Shown here in pieces: positions 15,756-25,265 of a stretch of 64,000 bases of DNA. Positions within the stretch are counted from its first letter, which is position 1. Each line of letters begins with the position of its first letter. This DNA is from DASSUW01 sp963835525 (GTDB lineage Bacteria > Actinomycetota > Thermoleophilia > Solirubrobacterales > Solirubrobacteraceae): positions 124,001 through 188,000 of the forward strand of contig CAWIFM010000009.1 of assembly GCA_963835525.1 (NCBI GenBank), given 5' to 3'. A program made the position numbers and the translations under genes. The notes beneath the pieces are model-generated. The model ran no database searches, was not told the DNA's origin, and was given only the letters and a program-made list of their open reading frames with translations.

Positions 15756-16604
15756 ATGCAGATCAGCGAAGATCTCCGCCCCCATCTCCACGGCATGTGG
15801 GCCGCCGTCGTGCCCGCCTGGGCCGAGCACGCCGATTACGCCGACGCCCGCGGCGCCGAGGTGGCCGAGCGGATGCTGGAGCTCACGGCGCCCGCCCCGG
15901 GCGAGCGCGTGCTCGAGCTGGCCTGCGGTCCGGGCGGGCTGGGACTGGCCGCCGCGGCCCGCGTCGCTCCGGAGGGCGAGGTGGTGCTCTCGGACGTGGC
16001 CGCCGGGATGACGGAGATCGCCGCCGCGCGCGCCGCGGCGCTCGGCGTGCAGAACGTGAGCACACGCGTGCTCGACGTCGAGAGCATCGACGAGCCCGGC
16101 GACGCGTACGACGTCGTGCTCTGCCGCGAGGGGTTGATGTTCGCCACCGATCCCGGCCGCGCTACGCGCGAGATCCGGCGCGTCCTGCGCCCGGGCGGGC
16201 GCGTCGCCGTCGCCGTCTGGGGCCCGCGCGAGCGCAACCCGTGGCTGGGCGTCGTCTTCGACGCGGTGGCCGCCCAGCTCGGGCGGCCGGTGCCGCCGCC
16301 CGGCGTCCCCGGGCCGTTCTCGCTGTCCGACGCCGGCGGGCTCGCCGCCCTGCTCGACGACGCCGGGCTGCGCAACGTCGCCGTCGGCGAGCTCGACGTG
16401 TCGCTGGGCGCCGCGACCTTCGAGGAATGGTGGGAGCGGACCTCGGGCCTCGCCGGCCCGCTCTCGCGCATCCTCGCGGGATTGCCGGAGCCGGCTGCGC
16501 ACGAGCTCCGCGAGCGGGTGCGGCGGGCGGTGGCCGGCTACACGACCGCGAGCCGAAGGCTCAAGTTTCCCGGCGTCAGCCTGATCGCGACCGCGCGGTA
16601 CTAA
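15756..16604 (+). CDS. Class I SAM-dependent methyltransferase
   Basis: 282 residues. Motif I is VLELACGPGGLGLAAA, followed by VVLSDVAAGMTEIAAARAAALG (motif II region), VLCREGLMFATDPGRATREIRRVLRPGGRVAVAVWG (motifs III-IV). The arrangement is that of the UbiE/COQ5-like group. The substrate is unknown. It diverges from a TetR repressor gene, which suggests inducible expression, and its 3' end overlaps the converging HD-hydrolase gene. Confidence 0.88.
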   Translation: MQISEDLRPHLHGMWAAVVPAWAEHADYADARGAEVAERMLELTAPAPGERVLELACGPGGLGLAAAARVAPEGEVVLSDVAAGMTEIAAARAAALGVQNVSTRVLDVESIDEPGDAYDVVLCREGLMFATDPGRATREIRRVLRPGGRVAVAVWGPRERNPWLGVVFDAVAAQLGRPVPPPGVPGPFSLSDAGGLAALLDDAGLRNVAVGELDVSLGAATFEEWWERTSGLAGPLSRILAGLPEPAAHELRERVRRAVAGYTTASRRLKFPGVSLIATARY

Positions 16605-17164
16605 CGGCGGGCGTCGAGCTCGGCGTAGCGGCGGGCGAACGCCGCGGCCGCCTCGTCCGGCGCCAAGGCCTGCAGCTCGAGGTCGAGCGGCTCGACGCCC
16701 TCCAGCTCGGGCCAGTGCCAGCTCTCGTCGCTGAACGCGCGCCGCTCGGTGGCCAGCAGCGCGCGGTCGGCGCGCTTGATCTCGGGCACGTCGGGCTTGA
16801 TGCGGAAGTGCTCGCGGATCGCCTGCTCGAGGTGGTCCTCGGCCTCCTTGAACGCCGCCCCCAGCGGGCTGCGGTGCTTGAGCGGGTGCGGCATGTCGCC
16901 CAGGTAGGCCTCGCCGGCGTCGTGCATGAGCGCGGCGAAGGCGTCCTCGGTGTCGCCGCCGCGCTGCTCGACGAGCTCGGACACGATCACCGAGTGCTGC
17001 GCGACCGAGTAGAAGACGCGGCAGTGCCCGCCGAACCGGCACTGGTTGGCCAGCGCCCGCGCGATGTCGCCGATGTCGATCTGGTCGGGATCCGGGTCGA
17101 ACGGGTTGACCCAGCGGCCCGAGACCGTCTGCAGGTACGGGCCTGGAGCGGGCGGGGCGCTCAA
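16601..17164 (-). CDS. HD-domain phosphohydrolase (YfbR-like)
   Basis: About 187 residues from a TTG start that overlaps the HemQ stop (TTGA). The HD metal motif is clear: CRVFYSVAQHSVIVSELV, then AFAALMHDAGEAYLGDMPHPLK, i.e. His, His-Asp and Asp ligands of the YfbR/HD_3 type, which hydrolyses deoxynucleoside monophosphates. It starts with an EAL-like loop GRWVNPFDPDPDQIDIGDIARALA typical of the phage/bacterial group. It is cotranscribed with hemQ; a functional link is not obvious. Confidence 0.82.
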   Translation of the reverse strand: MSAPPAPGPYLQTVSGRWVNPFDPDPDQIDIGDIARALANQCRFGGHCRVFYSVAQHSVIVSELVEQRGGDTEDAFAALMHDAGEAYLGDMPHPLKHRSPLGAAFKEAEDHLEQAIREHFRIKPDVPEIKRADRALLATERRAFSDESWHWPELEGVEPLDLELQALAPDEAAAAFARRYAELDARR

Positions 17165-17853
17165 AGGCTCAGCTCGGCCGTCAGCGGCGTCCCGTCGAGC
17201 GCGCTGAGCGCCCGCTCGACCGAGCACGAGACGCACGTGAAGGTCGGCGTGTCGCGCTTGGTGAAGGACGACGACTCGGTCGTGCGCAGCCGCTGCACGA
17301 GGTCGAGGAACGCGGTCGGGTCGTCGGTCTCGAACGCGACCACGAACTCCTGGTCGTCGAGCCCGAACGAGTAGCTCGTGTTGAGGTCGATCTGCGGGTA
17401 CTCGCGGCCGACCTTGATGTGCTCCTGCATGATCCGCCAGCGCTCGTCCTGCGGCAGCCGGTACCACTCGCGCGTCTTGACGAACGGGTAGACGAAGAGG
17501 TACCTGCCGTGCGCGGGGCGGACCTCGAGCCGCGACTCGTCGGAGTACTCGGACGGCTTCGTCAGCGCCAGGTAGGAGTACGGCGTCTCGCACCACTTCA
17601 TCAGCCCGCTCTGGGCGAGCACCACGTGGAACTCGTGGATCCGCTCGAGGTTCGTCGCCTGGCTGAGCAGCATCATGTCGGCGTCGCCGCGTGTGCCCAC
17701 GAGCGAGAAGGCGCGCAGCAGGCGCTCGGCCGCGAAGTCCTCGCACGCGGCCAGGAACTCGCGCTTGTGCTGCGCGCGCTCGGCGTCGTCGAGCCGCCGC
17801 CAGGCGGGGTCGACCTTCAAGAAGGTGTATTTGACGAAATGGCGCTCGGGCAT
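17161..17853 (-). CDS. hemQ: Coproheme decarboxylase (chlorite dismutase family)
   Basis: 230 residues, normal size. HemQ/ChdC converts iron-coproporphyrin III to heme b, the last step of the coproporphyrin-dependent route of monoderm bacteria. Visible family marks: YLFVYPFVKTREWYRLP with the redox Tyr region, IMQEHIKVGREYP with the proximal His, and NTSYSFGLDDQEFVVAFETDDP, then RDTPTFTCV near the end. No other heme gene is close. It is the first gene of a two-gene operon with the HD hydrolase. Confidence 0.92.
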   Translation of the reverse strand: MPERHFVKYTFLKVDPAWRRLDDAERAQHKREFLAACEDFAAERLLRAFSLVGTRGDADMMLLSQATNLERIHEFHVVLAQSGLMKWCETPYSYLALTKPSEYSDESRLEVRPAHGRYLFVYPFVKTREWYRLPQDERWRIMQEHIKVGREYPQIDLNTSYSFGLDDQEFVVAFETDDPTAFLDLVQRLRTTESSSFTKRDTPTFTCVSCSVERALSALDGTPLTAELSL

Positions 17854-17930
17854 CTCTGAGGCACAGGATACGTGCGTCCGGGGGGCTAACCGAACCCAGG
17901 CAGTCCTGGGTCATCCGTAGGATCTAGCCG

Positions 17931-20228
17931 ATGCGGGCAGCCCTCGTCTCCCCGTACTCGTGGACGTATCCGGGCGGCGTCACACGTCACATCGAGGCGC
18001 TCGCCGGCGAGCTGATGGCCGGCGGGCACGAGATTCGCGTCTTCGCCCCCTACGACCACGACACGCGGATCACCGCGCTGCGGCATCGCGGCGCGCGTCC
18101 TCAGGTGCGCGAAGACCGGCCGGACTGGCTGGTTCCGCTCGGCGGGACGATCGGCTGGCCGCTGAACGGCGCAGTCTCCAACCTGGCGCCGACGCCCTCG
18201 GCCGTCTCCGCGATCCGGCGCGAGCTGCGGGCCTTCGCGCCCGACGTCGTGCACGTGCACGAGCCGGTGGCCCCGGTCATCGGATGGGACACGCTCACGA
18301 GCGCCGATGCGCCGCTCGTCGGCACCTTCCATTGCCACTCGGAGGCGCGCCTGCCGCACCACGTCGCCGCCCTGCTCGGCGCCCGCCGCAAGCTCAACCG
18401 GCTCCACGTGCGGATCGCGGTCTCCGAGGCCGCCGCCTGGACCGGCCGGCGCTTCTACGGAGGCCGCTACCGCGTCGTCCCCAACGGCGTCGTCCTGCCG
18501 GAGCGGATCGAACCCCGCCGGCGCGCCCCGGGCGAGCCGCTGCGGATCGTCTTCGTCGGTCAGGCCGTCGAGCGCAAGGGCCTGCCGGTGCTGGTGCGCG
18601 CCTTCGAGGCGCTGCGCGGCCAGGTCCCGGCCGAGCTCACGATCGTCGGTGCCACGCAGGAGGAGATCGAGCCGCTGCTCGTCGACGGCGCCGGCGTCAC
18701 GGCGCTCGGGCGCGTCGACGATGCGGCCCGCCAGGCCGCCCTGCACGAGGCCGACCTGCTGTGCGCACCGTCGCTGGGCGGCGAGTCGTTCGGCATGGTG
18801 CTGACCGAGGCGTTCGCCGCCGGCCGGCCGGTGGTGGCGTCCGACATCGCCGGCTACCGCGACGTCGTGATCGACGGCGGCGACGGTCTGCTGGTCCCGC
18901 GCGGGGACGCCACGCGCCTGGCCGAGACGCTGCGCGATCTCGCGCTCGATCCCGGCCGGACCGCGCGGCTCGGCGCCCAGGCGGCGCAGAGCGCCGAGCG
19001 CTACGCGTGGCCGCGCGTCGCCGAGCAGGTCGTGGAGGCCTACGAGGACGCCCGCGCCGTGCCGCGGCCCGAGCGCGCTCCGGAGCGCGCCGCGGTCCGC
19101 CTCGGCGCGCTGCCCGCCGACCGCCTCCCGCGCTCGCCCGCGCGCCGGCTGGACTCGCTGGACCCGGCCCCGGCGGCCGGCAGCCTGCTTCGCATCGCCC
19201 GCCGCGCGGCGGTCGGCGCGGCGATGGCGGGCGCCGCGGCGGGGACGCTGCTCGCCCTCGAGCGCATCGGCATGCGCCCGATCGCCCAGGCCCTCGTCGA
19301 GTCCCAGCCCGTGTGGGTGATGGTCGGCCTCGCGCTGATGTGCGTCTCGATGCTCGCGCGCGCCGTCGCCTGGCACGCGATCCTGCGCGCCGCGCTGCCG
19401 GACGCGCTGCCGCGGCTGATCGACTCCATCCAGGGCACCACGATCGGCGTCCTGATGTCCGCGACCCTGCCGGCCAGGCTCGGAGAGCCGTCGCGCGCGC
19501 TGATCGTCGCGCGCCGGCTCGGCCGGCCGCGTGAGCGCCTGCCCGCCGTGCTCGGCACGCTCGTCTCGCAGACGCTGCTCAACGTGCTCGCGCTGGTGAT
19601 CCTGGGCGCGGTGATGTTCACCACCGTCGGGCTCTTCGCCGGCCGCCAGCAGGCGCTCCTCTGGTACGCGCTGGCGCCGTTCGGCGTGCTCTGCGCGGTG
19701 CTCGTCGCGCCGGCGCTGCTGCGCTCCGGCCTGCCGTCGAGGTCCGCCCGCGTGCACCGCTGGATGAGCCAGGCGCGCGAGGCGCTGGCCCGCGTGCGCT
19801 CGGGCCTGCGCGTCTTCCGGTCGCCGCGGCTCGGCTTCCAGGCCGTGACCATGCAGCTCGGCGCCTGGGCGCTGCAGTGGGTCGCGTGCTACGTCCTGTT
19901 CGTCGCGCTCGGGCTCGATCTCGACCTGGGCGCGGCCGCCGCCGTCCTCTTCGCGGTCAACGTCACCGCCGTGCTGCCGCTGACGCCGTCCAACCTCGGC
20001 GTCTTCCAGGCGGCCTGCCTGGCCGTGCTCACCGGCGCCTACGGGATCGACCCCGCGCAGGCGCTCGGCTACGGGATCATCCTGCAGGCCGTGGAGATGG
20101 CCACGGCGGTCGTCATGGGCGCTCCGGCGCTCGTCAAGGAGGGCCTGTCGTGGCGCGAGGTGCGCCTGCGCGCGCTCCACACCGCGCCTGTTTCGCTCGG
20201 ACCCTTGCCGCGCGAAGCCGAAGCCTGA
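17931..20228 (+). CDS. Fusion of GT4 glycosyltransferase and flippase-like membrane domain
   Basis: 765 residues. Residues 1 to about 385 are a GT-B family 4 glycosyltransferase (SPYSWTYPGGVTRHIEALAGEL, VVPNGVVLPERIEPR, LCAPSLGGESFGMVLTEAFAAGRPVVASDIAGY with the E-x7-E motif), resembling phosphatidylinositol mannosyltransferases. After a linker of about 40 residues, residues 425-745 form a lysylphosphatidylglycerol-synthase-like TM domain (YbhN/UPF0104 type) with about eight helices, including LMSATLPARLGEPSRALIVARRLG and LPLTPSNLGVFQAACLAV. One chain could thus glycosylate a lipid and flip or hold it at the membrane; the exact lipid is unknown. Confidence 0.88.
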   Translation: MRAALVSPYSWTYPGGVTRHIEALAGELMAGGHEIRVFAPYDHDTRITALRHRGARPQVREDRPDWLVPLGGTIGWPLNGAVSNLAPTPSAVSAIRRELRAFAPDVVHVHEPVAPVIGWDTLTSADAPLVGTFHCHSEARLPHHVAALLGARRKLNRLHVRIAVSEAAAWTGRRFYGGRYRVVPNGVVLPERIEPRRRAPGEPLRIVFVGQAVERKGLPVLVRAFEALRGQVPAELTIVGATQEEIEPLLVDGAGVTALGRVDDAARQAALHEADLLCAPSLGGESFGMVLTEAFAAGRPVVASDIAGYRDVVIDGGDGLLVPRGDATRLAETLRDLALDPGRTARLGAQAAQSAERYAWPRVAEQVVEAYEDARAVPRPERAPERAAVRLGALPADRLPRSPARRLDSLDPAPAAGSLLRIARRAAVGAAMAGAAAGTLLALERIGMRPIAQALVESQPVWVMVGLALMCVSMLARAVAWHAILRAALPDALPRLIDSIQGTTIGVLMSATLPARLGEPSRALIVARRLGRPRERLPAVLGTLVSQTLLNVLALVILGAVMFTTVGLFAGRQQALLWYALAPFGVLCAVLVAPALLRSGLPSRSARVHRWMSQAREALARVRSGLRVFRSPRLGFQAVTMQLGAWALQWVACYVLFVALGLDLDLGAAAAVLFAVNVTAVLPLTPSNLGVFQAACLAVLTGAYGIDPAQALGYGIILQAVEMATAVVMGAPALVKEGLSWREVRLRALHTAPVSLGPLPREAEA

Positions 20229-20302
20229 ACCAACGGTCAGTATTCGAACGTATTGACGGGCCGTAAAGTCGCGGCCTCGTCATCCACGGATGGAGGATCC
20301 GG

Positions 20303-21838
20303 ATGCGCCGGTACTGCACGGTCGCAGTTGCCATCGGGTTTGCGCTCATGCTGCCCGCCGCCGCTCACGCGGAGGTATTCACGGTCGCCGCACCCACCGA
20401 GGCGGCCCTGCAGGACGCGGTCGACGCGGCCAACGACCGGGAAGGGGCCGACACGGTCCTGCTCGGAGGCCAGACGATCATGCTCGCCGAGGACGACGTC
20501 GACGTCGACGACGAACTGACCTTGCGCGGGCCGGGCACGCTCGACGGCTCGGGACTCGAGAGCGACGCGATCATCGAGGCCCGGGCTGACCTCACCATCG
20601 ACGACGTGCGGCTGGTCGACAACGACGACGACCGCGCGCTGCTGGTGCTCACGCCCGCCGACGTGCGCGTCGAGCGCTCCACGTTCACCGGCAACGACGG
20701 CGCCATCGGCGTCTATCCCTCCGAGCCCACCGTGGCCGCTCGTGGGGCGCAGCAGCTTGCCGACGGCTCCCTGGTGGTGACGGACACCACGTTCGAGGAC
20801 AACGTCGAGCAGTACGGCGGCGCGATCGACATCGACCCCGGCCAGTCGACCAACATCCAGGTCACCGTCGCGCGCAGCACCTTCGCCGGCAATCGCGCGG
20901 ACGGTGAGGGCACCGCCCGCGGCGGCGCGATCAACATCTGGCGCGGCACGCTCGCGGTCGAGAACTCGACCTTCTCCGGCAACGTCGTCGACGGGCCGAG
21001 CTTCGGCAGCGGCGGCGGCGCGATCGCCGTCAGCGGCTCTGCCTCGGCGACGCTCACCCACGTCACGATCACGGGCAATCGCGCCGAGGACGGCGCCCGC
21101 GGTGGCGGCATCGCCGGCCCGCGGTTCGACGGCTTCGGGGCGCAGTCGTTCGTGCCGGTGACGGTGGTCAACTCGATCGTGGCCGGCAACACGTCCGAGA
21201 TCATCGAGGAGGAGCGCTCCGCTGCCGCGCTGGCGGTGCAGGCCGACGACTGCGACTTCGAGGTCGGCACGCTCGGCGGCAACCTGGAGGGCGACACCAC
21301 CTGCGGCTTCCGCGCCGCGACCGACAAGCAGAACACCGACCCGAAGCTCGCGGCGCTGGCCGCCAACGGCGGGCTGACGCGGACGCACGCCCTCGCCGCC
21401 GACTCGCCGGCCGTGAACATGGCCGGCGCCGGCCGATGCCCGTCCACCGACCAGCGCGGCATGGCGCGCGTCGCCACCGCCTGCGACTCCGGCGCCTACG
21501 AGCTCGTGCCTCCGGGCACGCAGCCGTCCGCGCCGGCCGGCGGGGCGCTCGGCGAGGAGGCTCGCAGCGACTGCCTGAGCGACCGGCGCTTCAAGATCCG
21601 CCTGCGGGTGCCGCGCGGCGAGGAGGTGCGCAAGGCGATCGTGAAGGTCAACGGCAAGCGCGTGAAGGTGAAGCGCGGAAAGCGGCTGACCGCGGTCGTC
21701 GACCTGCGCGGCCTCACGAAGGAGCGCTACAAGGTCAACATCACGCTGCGCCTGAAGGGCGGCGGCAAGGTCACCGGCGTCCGCCGCTACTGGACGTGCA
21801 CGCCGGCGATCAGCTGGACCAAGCCGCCAAAGGTCTAA
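20303..21838 (+). CDS. Secreted parallel beta-helix repeat protein
   Basis: 511 residues. Signal peptide MRRYCTVAVAIGFALMLPAAAHA, then a parallel beta-helix (CSLREA/pectate-lyase-like): repeated strands such as SDAIIEARADLTIDDVRLVDN, VERSTFTGNDGAI, DTTFEDNVEQYGGAI, ENSTFSGNVVDG, THVTITGNRAEDG and VVNSIVAGN. It closes with the choice-of-anchor style ACDSGAYELVPPG and a basic C-terminal domain of about 90 residues (KAIVKVNGKRVKVKRGKRL) with two Cys. Probably a cell-surface or secreted carbohydrate-binding protein; no catalytic residues are assignable. A GGAGGAT ribosome site lies 8-13 bases upstream. Confidence 0.85.
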   Translation: MRRYCTVAVAIGFALMLPAAAHAEVFTVAAPTEAALQDAVDAANDREGADTVLLGGQTIMLAEDDVDVDDELTLRGPGTLDGSGLESDAIIEARADLTIDDVRLVDNDDDRALLVLTPADVRVERSTFTGNDGAIGVYPSEPTVAARGAQQLADGSLVVTDTTFEDNVEQYGGAIDIDPGQSTNIQVTVARSTFAGNRADGEGTARGGAINIWRGTLAVENSTFSGNVVDGPSFGSGGGAIAVSGSASATLTHVTITGNRAEDGARGGGIAGPRFDGFGAQSFVPVTVVNSIVAGNTSEIIEEERSAAALAVQADDCDFEVGTLGGNLEGDTTCGFRAATDKQNTDPKLAALAANGGLTRTHALAADSPAVNMAGAGRCPSTDQRGMARVATACDSGAYELVPPGTQPSAPAGGALGEEARSDCLSDRRFKIRLRVPRGEEVRKAIVKVNGKRVKVKRGKRLTAVVDLRGLTKERYKVNITLRLKGGGKVTGVRRYWTCTPAISWTKPPKV

Positions 21839-21854
21839 ATCAGCAAGTTTCGGG

Positions 21855-21880
21855 GCATGGGGGCGTTCCAGCCCCCATGC
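21855..21880 (+). promoter_or_regulatory. Hairpin that contains the start codon of the LVIVD gene
   Basis: GCATGGGGGC (21855-21864), loop GTTCCA, and GCCCCCATGC (21871-21880) form a perfect 10-bp stem. The ATG at 21877-21879 lies inside the right arm. In RNA this would hide the start codon and could also end transcription of the upstream gene, though no T-run follows. Confidence 0.6.
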
Positions 21881-23295
21881 GCCGACTTGCCGCCACGACC
21901 GCCCTCGTCCTGCTGGCCCTCGCGGCTCCCGCCGCGGCCCAGGACGCGCACAGCCCGAACCTGACCCACGTCAAGACGCTGCCGTACGAGGCGCGCAACG
22001 GCACGACGCCCAACTACGGCACCGACATCGAGTTCGCGCGCATCGGCGACCGCCAGTACGCGCTGGCCGGCTCGTACCGCAACGGCCTGCAGATCGTCGA
22101 CATCAGCGATCCCGAGCAGGCGCGGATCGCCGCTGTCTACGACTGCGGCATCACCCAGGGCGACCCGCAGGTCTTCACGCGCGGCGAGCGCACGTACGTG
22201 ACGTACACGTCGGACACCTTCGGCGACGGCACGTCGACCTGCTACCGCGAGGCCGCGGCGCTCGGCTTCGAGGTCCTCAAGGCCGACGGCACCGGTCGCA
22301 ACGGCACCTTCATCGCCGACATCACCGACCCGCTGGCTCCGCGCACCGTCTCCTTCGTGCACGTCGAGCAGGGCTCGCACAACCAGACCGTGCACCCGAG
22401 TGGGAACTACCTCTACAACTCCAACTCGGATCTCATCACGTCGTACGAGCCGGCGATCGAGGTCTTCGACATCTCCGACTTCGCCGCCCCGCGCAAGGCC
22501 GGAGAGCTGGCGCTCCCGCTCCGGCCCGGCCTCGGCACCGAGTCGCACGACATCACCTTCAACGAGTCCGGCGACCGCGCCTACTCGGCCGCGCTCTCGC
22601 AGGGCGTGATCATCGACACGAGCGATCCGGGCGCGCCGAGCATCGTCACCAGCTTCCTCGACCCGGCGATCAACGTCTGGCACCAGTCGGACCCGTTCAC
22701 GCTCACCGACGCCACTGGGCAGCAGCGCGAGTTCCTGATCGTCGAGGACGAGGTGGCGGGCGCAACCGGCACCGGGCAGTGCCCGAACGGCGGCGTGCAC
22801 GTCTACGACATCACCGGCGACAACGAGCTGAGCCCGGTCAAGGTCGGCTACTGGAACATCGACGAGGTGCGGCCGACCACCAGCCCGACCCACTCGTGCA
22901 CGGCCCACGTCTTCGACATCCACGAGGACGCCAAGGTCATGACGATCGCCTACTACAACGGCGGCGTGCGCGTGGTCGACCTCTCCGGGCTGGCCGGCAT
23001 CTCGCTGGGCGGCGCGCAGATCGCCGGCCAGGGCATGCGCGAGCTCGGCTTCTACCGCTTCGCGAACGCGAACTCGTGGTCGGCCAAGACGCCGTTCATC
23101 GACCCGCAGACGCGTGACTTCTACCTCTACGGCAACGACATCGCGCGCGGCCTTGACGTCTACCGCTTCGACGGCCAGGCGGCGACGTCGGTGAGCGACG
23201 GCGCGTGGCTCACACCGGCGCAGGCGCTGGCTCGCGCTCGGACGCTCCCGAAGGTCAAGCTGAGCCCGCGCAGCGCCTTCTTCTGCCTGCTGTAG
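21877..23295 (+). CDS. Secreted LVIVD-repeat (beta-propeller-like) protein
   Basis: 472 residues. Signal peptide MRRLAATTALVLLALAAPAAA with cleavage after AQA-like AAAQ. The mature protein repeats LVIVD-type blades: YRNGLQIVDISDPEQARIAAVY, FIADITDPLAPRTVSFV, IEVFDISDFAAPRKAGELALP, GVIIDTSDPGAPSIVTSFL, VHVYDITGDNELSPVKVGYW, VRVVDLSGLAGISL. Such proteins are predicted extracellular propellers of unknown ligand. ATG 21877 starts the signal peptide; longer starts would lie in the preceding gene. Convergent with the TPR membrane protein, with two bases between the stop codons. Confidence 0.85.
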   Translation: MRRLAATTALVLLALAAPAAAQDAHSPNLTHVKTLPYEARNGTTPNYGTDIEFARIGDRQYALAGSYRNGLQIVDISDPEQARIAAVYDCGITQGDPQVFTRGERTYVTYTSDTFGDGTSTCYREAAALGFEVLKADGTGRNGTFIADITDPLAPRTVSFVHVEQGSHNQTVHPSGNYLYNSNSDLITSYEPAIEVFDISDFAAPRKAGELALPLRPGLGTESHDITFNESGDRAYSAALSQGVIIDTSDPGAPSIVTSFLDPAINVWHQSDPFTLTDATGQQREFLIVEDEVAGATGTGQCPNGGVHVYDITGDNELSPVKVGYWNIDEVRPTTSPTHSCTAHVFDIHEDAKVMTIAYYNGGVRVVDLSGLAGISLGGAQIAGQGMRELGFYRFANANSWSAKTPFIDPQTRDFYLYGNDIARGLDVYRFDGQAATSVSDGAWLTPAQALARARTLPKVKLSPRSAFFCLL

Positions 23296-23297
23296 CT

Positions 23298-25265
23298 CTA
23301 GACCGGGACGTAATCGGCGTCCGCGAGCAGCGCTCTGAATTCCATCTCGGCGTCATCGCGGAGGCTCTTCAAACTCCAGTCGCGCCACGCGTAACGCGCG
23401 AGCTCGAGACCGTCGGCGTCCAACGCCGTTTCGAGATGGGACAGTGAGCCGGCGATCCACGTGTTGTTGTCGGGCTTCACCAATGCGTAGTAGCCGGCGA
23501 GGTTGTAAGCCGCGGGCCAGCGCCCGGGATCGCGCTCGAGCTGGGCCACGATGTCGTCGCCGCGTACCGGTCCCGGCGAGGGAAGGTCGGGGAACTCGCT
23601 GCGGAGATGGGACGCCAGGGCGTCCGGCGCCGCGGCATTGGAGTCGCGCCGGAGCGCGGCGGCGGCGATGACGAGCATGTTGGGCCGGTGCTCGTCGAGG
23701 AAGGGCTTGAGCTTGCTCCGCTGTTTCCACCAGTGCGTATCCGCGCCGAAGAGCTCCTCCGCTGCGGTGCGAGCCTTCTCGTGCTGCCCGCGGTACATGA
23801 GCGAGACGATGAGCCAGAACTTGGCCCGGTACCACAGGCCGCTGCCGGCGTCGAGTCCCGTGGCGACGGTCGTCAGCTCGCCCTCGACCTGCTGGAGCTT
23901 GGCGCCGTCCCCCTCGGCGCGGTCGAGGTCGATGACTGCCATGCCGAAGCGGGCATCGCGATAAGTGCTGTCGTGCTTGAGCGCCCGGCGGTACAGCTCG
24001 CGTGCGACCTGCGGCTCTCCGGGGTAGTAGGTGGCGGCCGAGTTCGCCATCGCGTAGCTGCGCCACTTCTTCGTGCCCAGGCTGCCGGAGACGTCCTCGA
24101 AGACCTTTCGCTGCCCGCGATCTGCGTAGAGAAGGAACGCGGCGCCCCCGATGGCCAGGCGCTGGTACGCGAGCTTCGTGGCGGCGAGAACTTCGGCGTC
24201 ATCGTTCGTGGCCGGGACAGGCCATGCCTGGAACTCGGCCTGCCGCAACGTGTCAGAGTCCAGGATCTTGCCGTTGCTCTTGCGGTAGAGCCTCAGGGCG
24301 AGACCGACGCCCTGATGCGGATCGGCGGGCAGGAACTGACCGTCGATGATCCAGGTCCGGTTCGGCAGGAAACGATCGAGCGAGTTGACGAGCTCGACGA
24401 GCGTACCCGTCTGCGGGGCGACCTCCTTGAGGCTCGTCGGCAGTGTCATGCTCTGGTCGGTGCCGGCGGATGCCGTGAGCATGCGGCGTGCGCTGGTGCC
24501 CTTCGTCCATGCGTAGAAGCGATCCTGCATCTCGGCCTGCAGCGCGGCGCCGGCACCTTCCGAGCCTCCTGAGAACGCCTCGACGACGATCCGCCGTTTG
24601 GAGTGGTCCCGGATGACGCGGACGAGCCACAAAGCGAGCACGATGAGTCCGCCGATGATCGCCGCGGTGATCAGGCCGCCGCCGAGCCAGCCGATTGCCT
24701 GACGCACCAGCATCGGCTTGCGCTCGGCCTTCTGCAGTTCGGCCGGAACGGTGTTATGCGCGTCCGCCGCCAGGGCGGCCTGGACCTGCGCCTGCGCCTC
24801 GGTCTCATAACCCTGCGCCCAGAGCGCCTCCGCCGTCGCGAGCGCGCGATCGTCGGGCTGGAGCTCGTTTGGGATGGTGGCCTCGGGGTCCTCGGCAAGA
24901 AGGTCTGTGAGCAGCTCGTCGGCTTGTGCGTGAAACCCGTTGGCGATGAGCGCGGCTGCCTTGTCGATTGCAAGCGGAGCCTCTGCCGCCTTGGCCTTGG
25001 CCGCATCCGCGAGCTGTGTCAGGCCGCTCGCCGCGCAGCGGGAGTTGCGCGCGCCGGTGCTGAGCGCCCGTAGGTAGAGCCGGCGGGCGGCTTTGGTGTC
25101 GATGTCCTGCACGCCGTCAGCCGCCCGGCAGAGGGCCTCGGCGCGCCGCTGGGCGTCGCGCAGCTCGCCGATCAGGCTGACCTCCTGAGCTGCGGCAGCC
25201 GGAGGCACCGTCAGAGTGCCCGCTGCAATGACGGCTGCCAGCCATCGTGAACGCCGCGCTTCCAT
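23298..25265 (-). CDS. TPR-type single-pass membrane protein, unknown function
   Basis: 655 residues. Signal peptide WLAAVIAAGTLTVPPAAAAQ, then an extracytoplasmic helical region with Ala-rich TPR-like pairs (RRLYLRALSTGARNSRCAASGLTQLADAAKAKAAE, DELLTDLLAEDPEA), a strong TM segment at about 205-227 (LITAAIIGGLIVLALWLVRVI), and a large C-terminal domain of TPR-like repeats (ARELYRRALKHDSTYRDARFGMAVIDL, HEKARTAAEELFG, WPAAYNLAGYYALV). ATG 25265 is preferred over a TTG two codons earlier. Its base composition looks somewhat less GC-rich than its neighbours. The function is not recognised; it precedes the LVIVD gene convergently. Confidence 0.75.
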   Translation of the reverse strand: MEARRSRWLAAVIAAGTLTVPPAAAAQEVSLIGELRDAQRRAEALCRAADGVQDIDTKAARRLYLRALSTGARNSRCAASGLTQLADAAKAKAAEAPLAIDKAAALIANGFHAQADELLTDLLAEDPEATIPNELQPDDRALATAEALWAQGYETEAQAQVQAALAADAHNTVPAELQKAERKPMLVRQAIGWLGGGLITAAIIGGLIVLALWLVRVIRDHSKRRIVVEAFSGGSEGAGAALQAEMQDRFYAWTKGTSARRMLTASAGTDQSMTLPTSLKEVAPQTGTLVELVNSLDRFLPNRTWIIDGQFLPADPHQGVGLALRLYRKSNGKILDSDTLRQAEFQAWPVPATNDDAEVLAATKLAYQRLAIGGAAFLLYADRGQRKVFEDVSGSLGTKKWRSYAMANSAATYYPGEPQVARELYRRALKHDSTYRDARFGMAVIDLDRAEGDGAKLQQVEGELTTVATGLDAGSGLWYRAKFWLIVSLMYRGQHEKARTAAEELFGADTHWWKQRSKLKPFLDEHRPNMLVIAAAALRRDSNAAAPDALASHLRSEFPDLPSPGPVRGDDIVAQLERDPGRWPAAYNLAGYYALVKPDNNTWIAGSLSHLETALDADGLELARYAWRDWSLKSLRDDAEMEFRALLADADYVPV

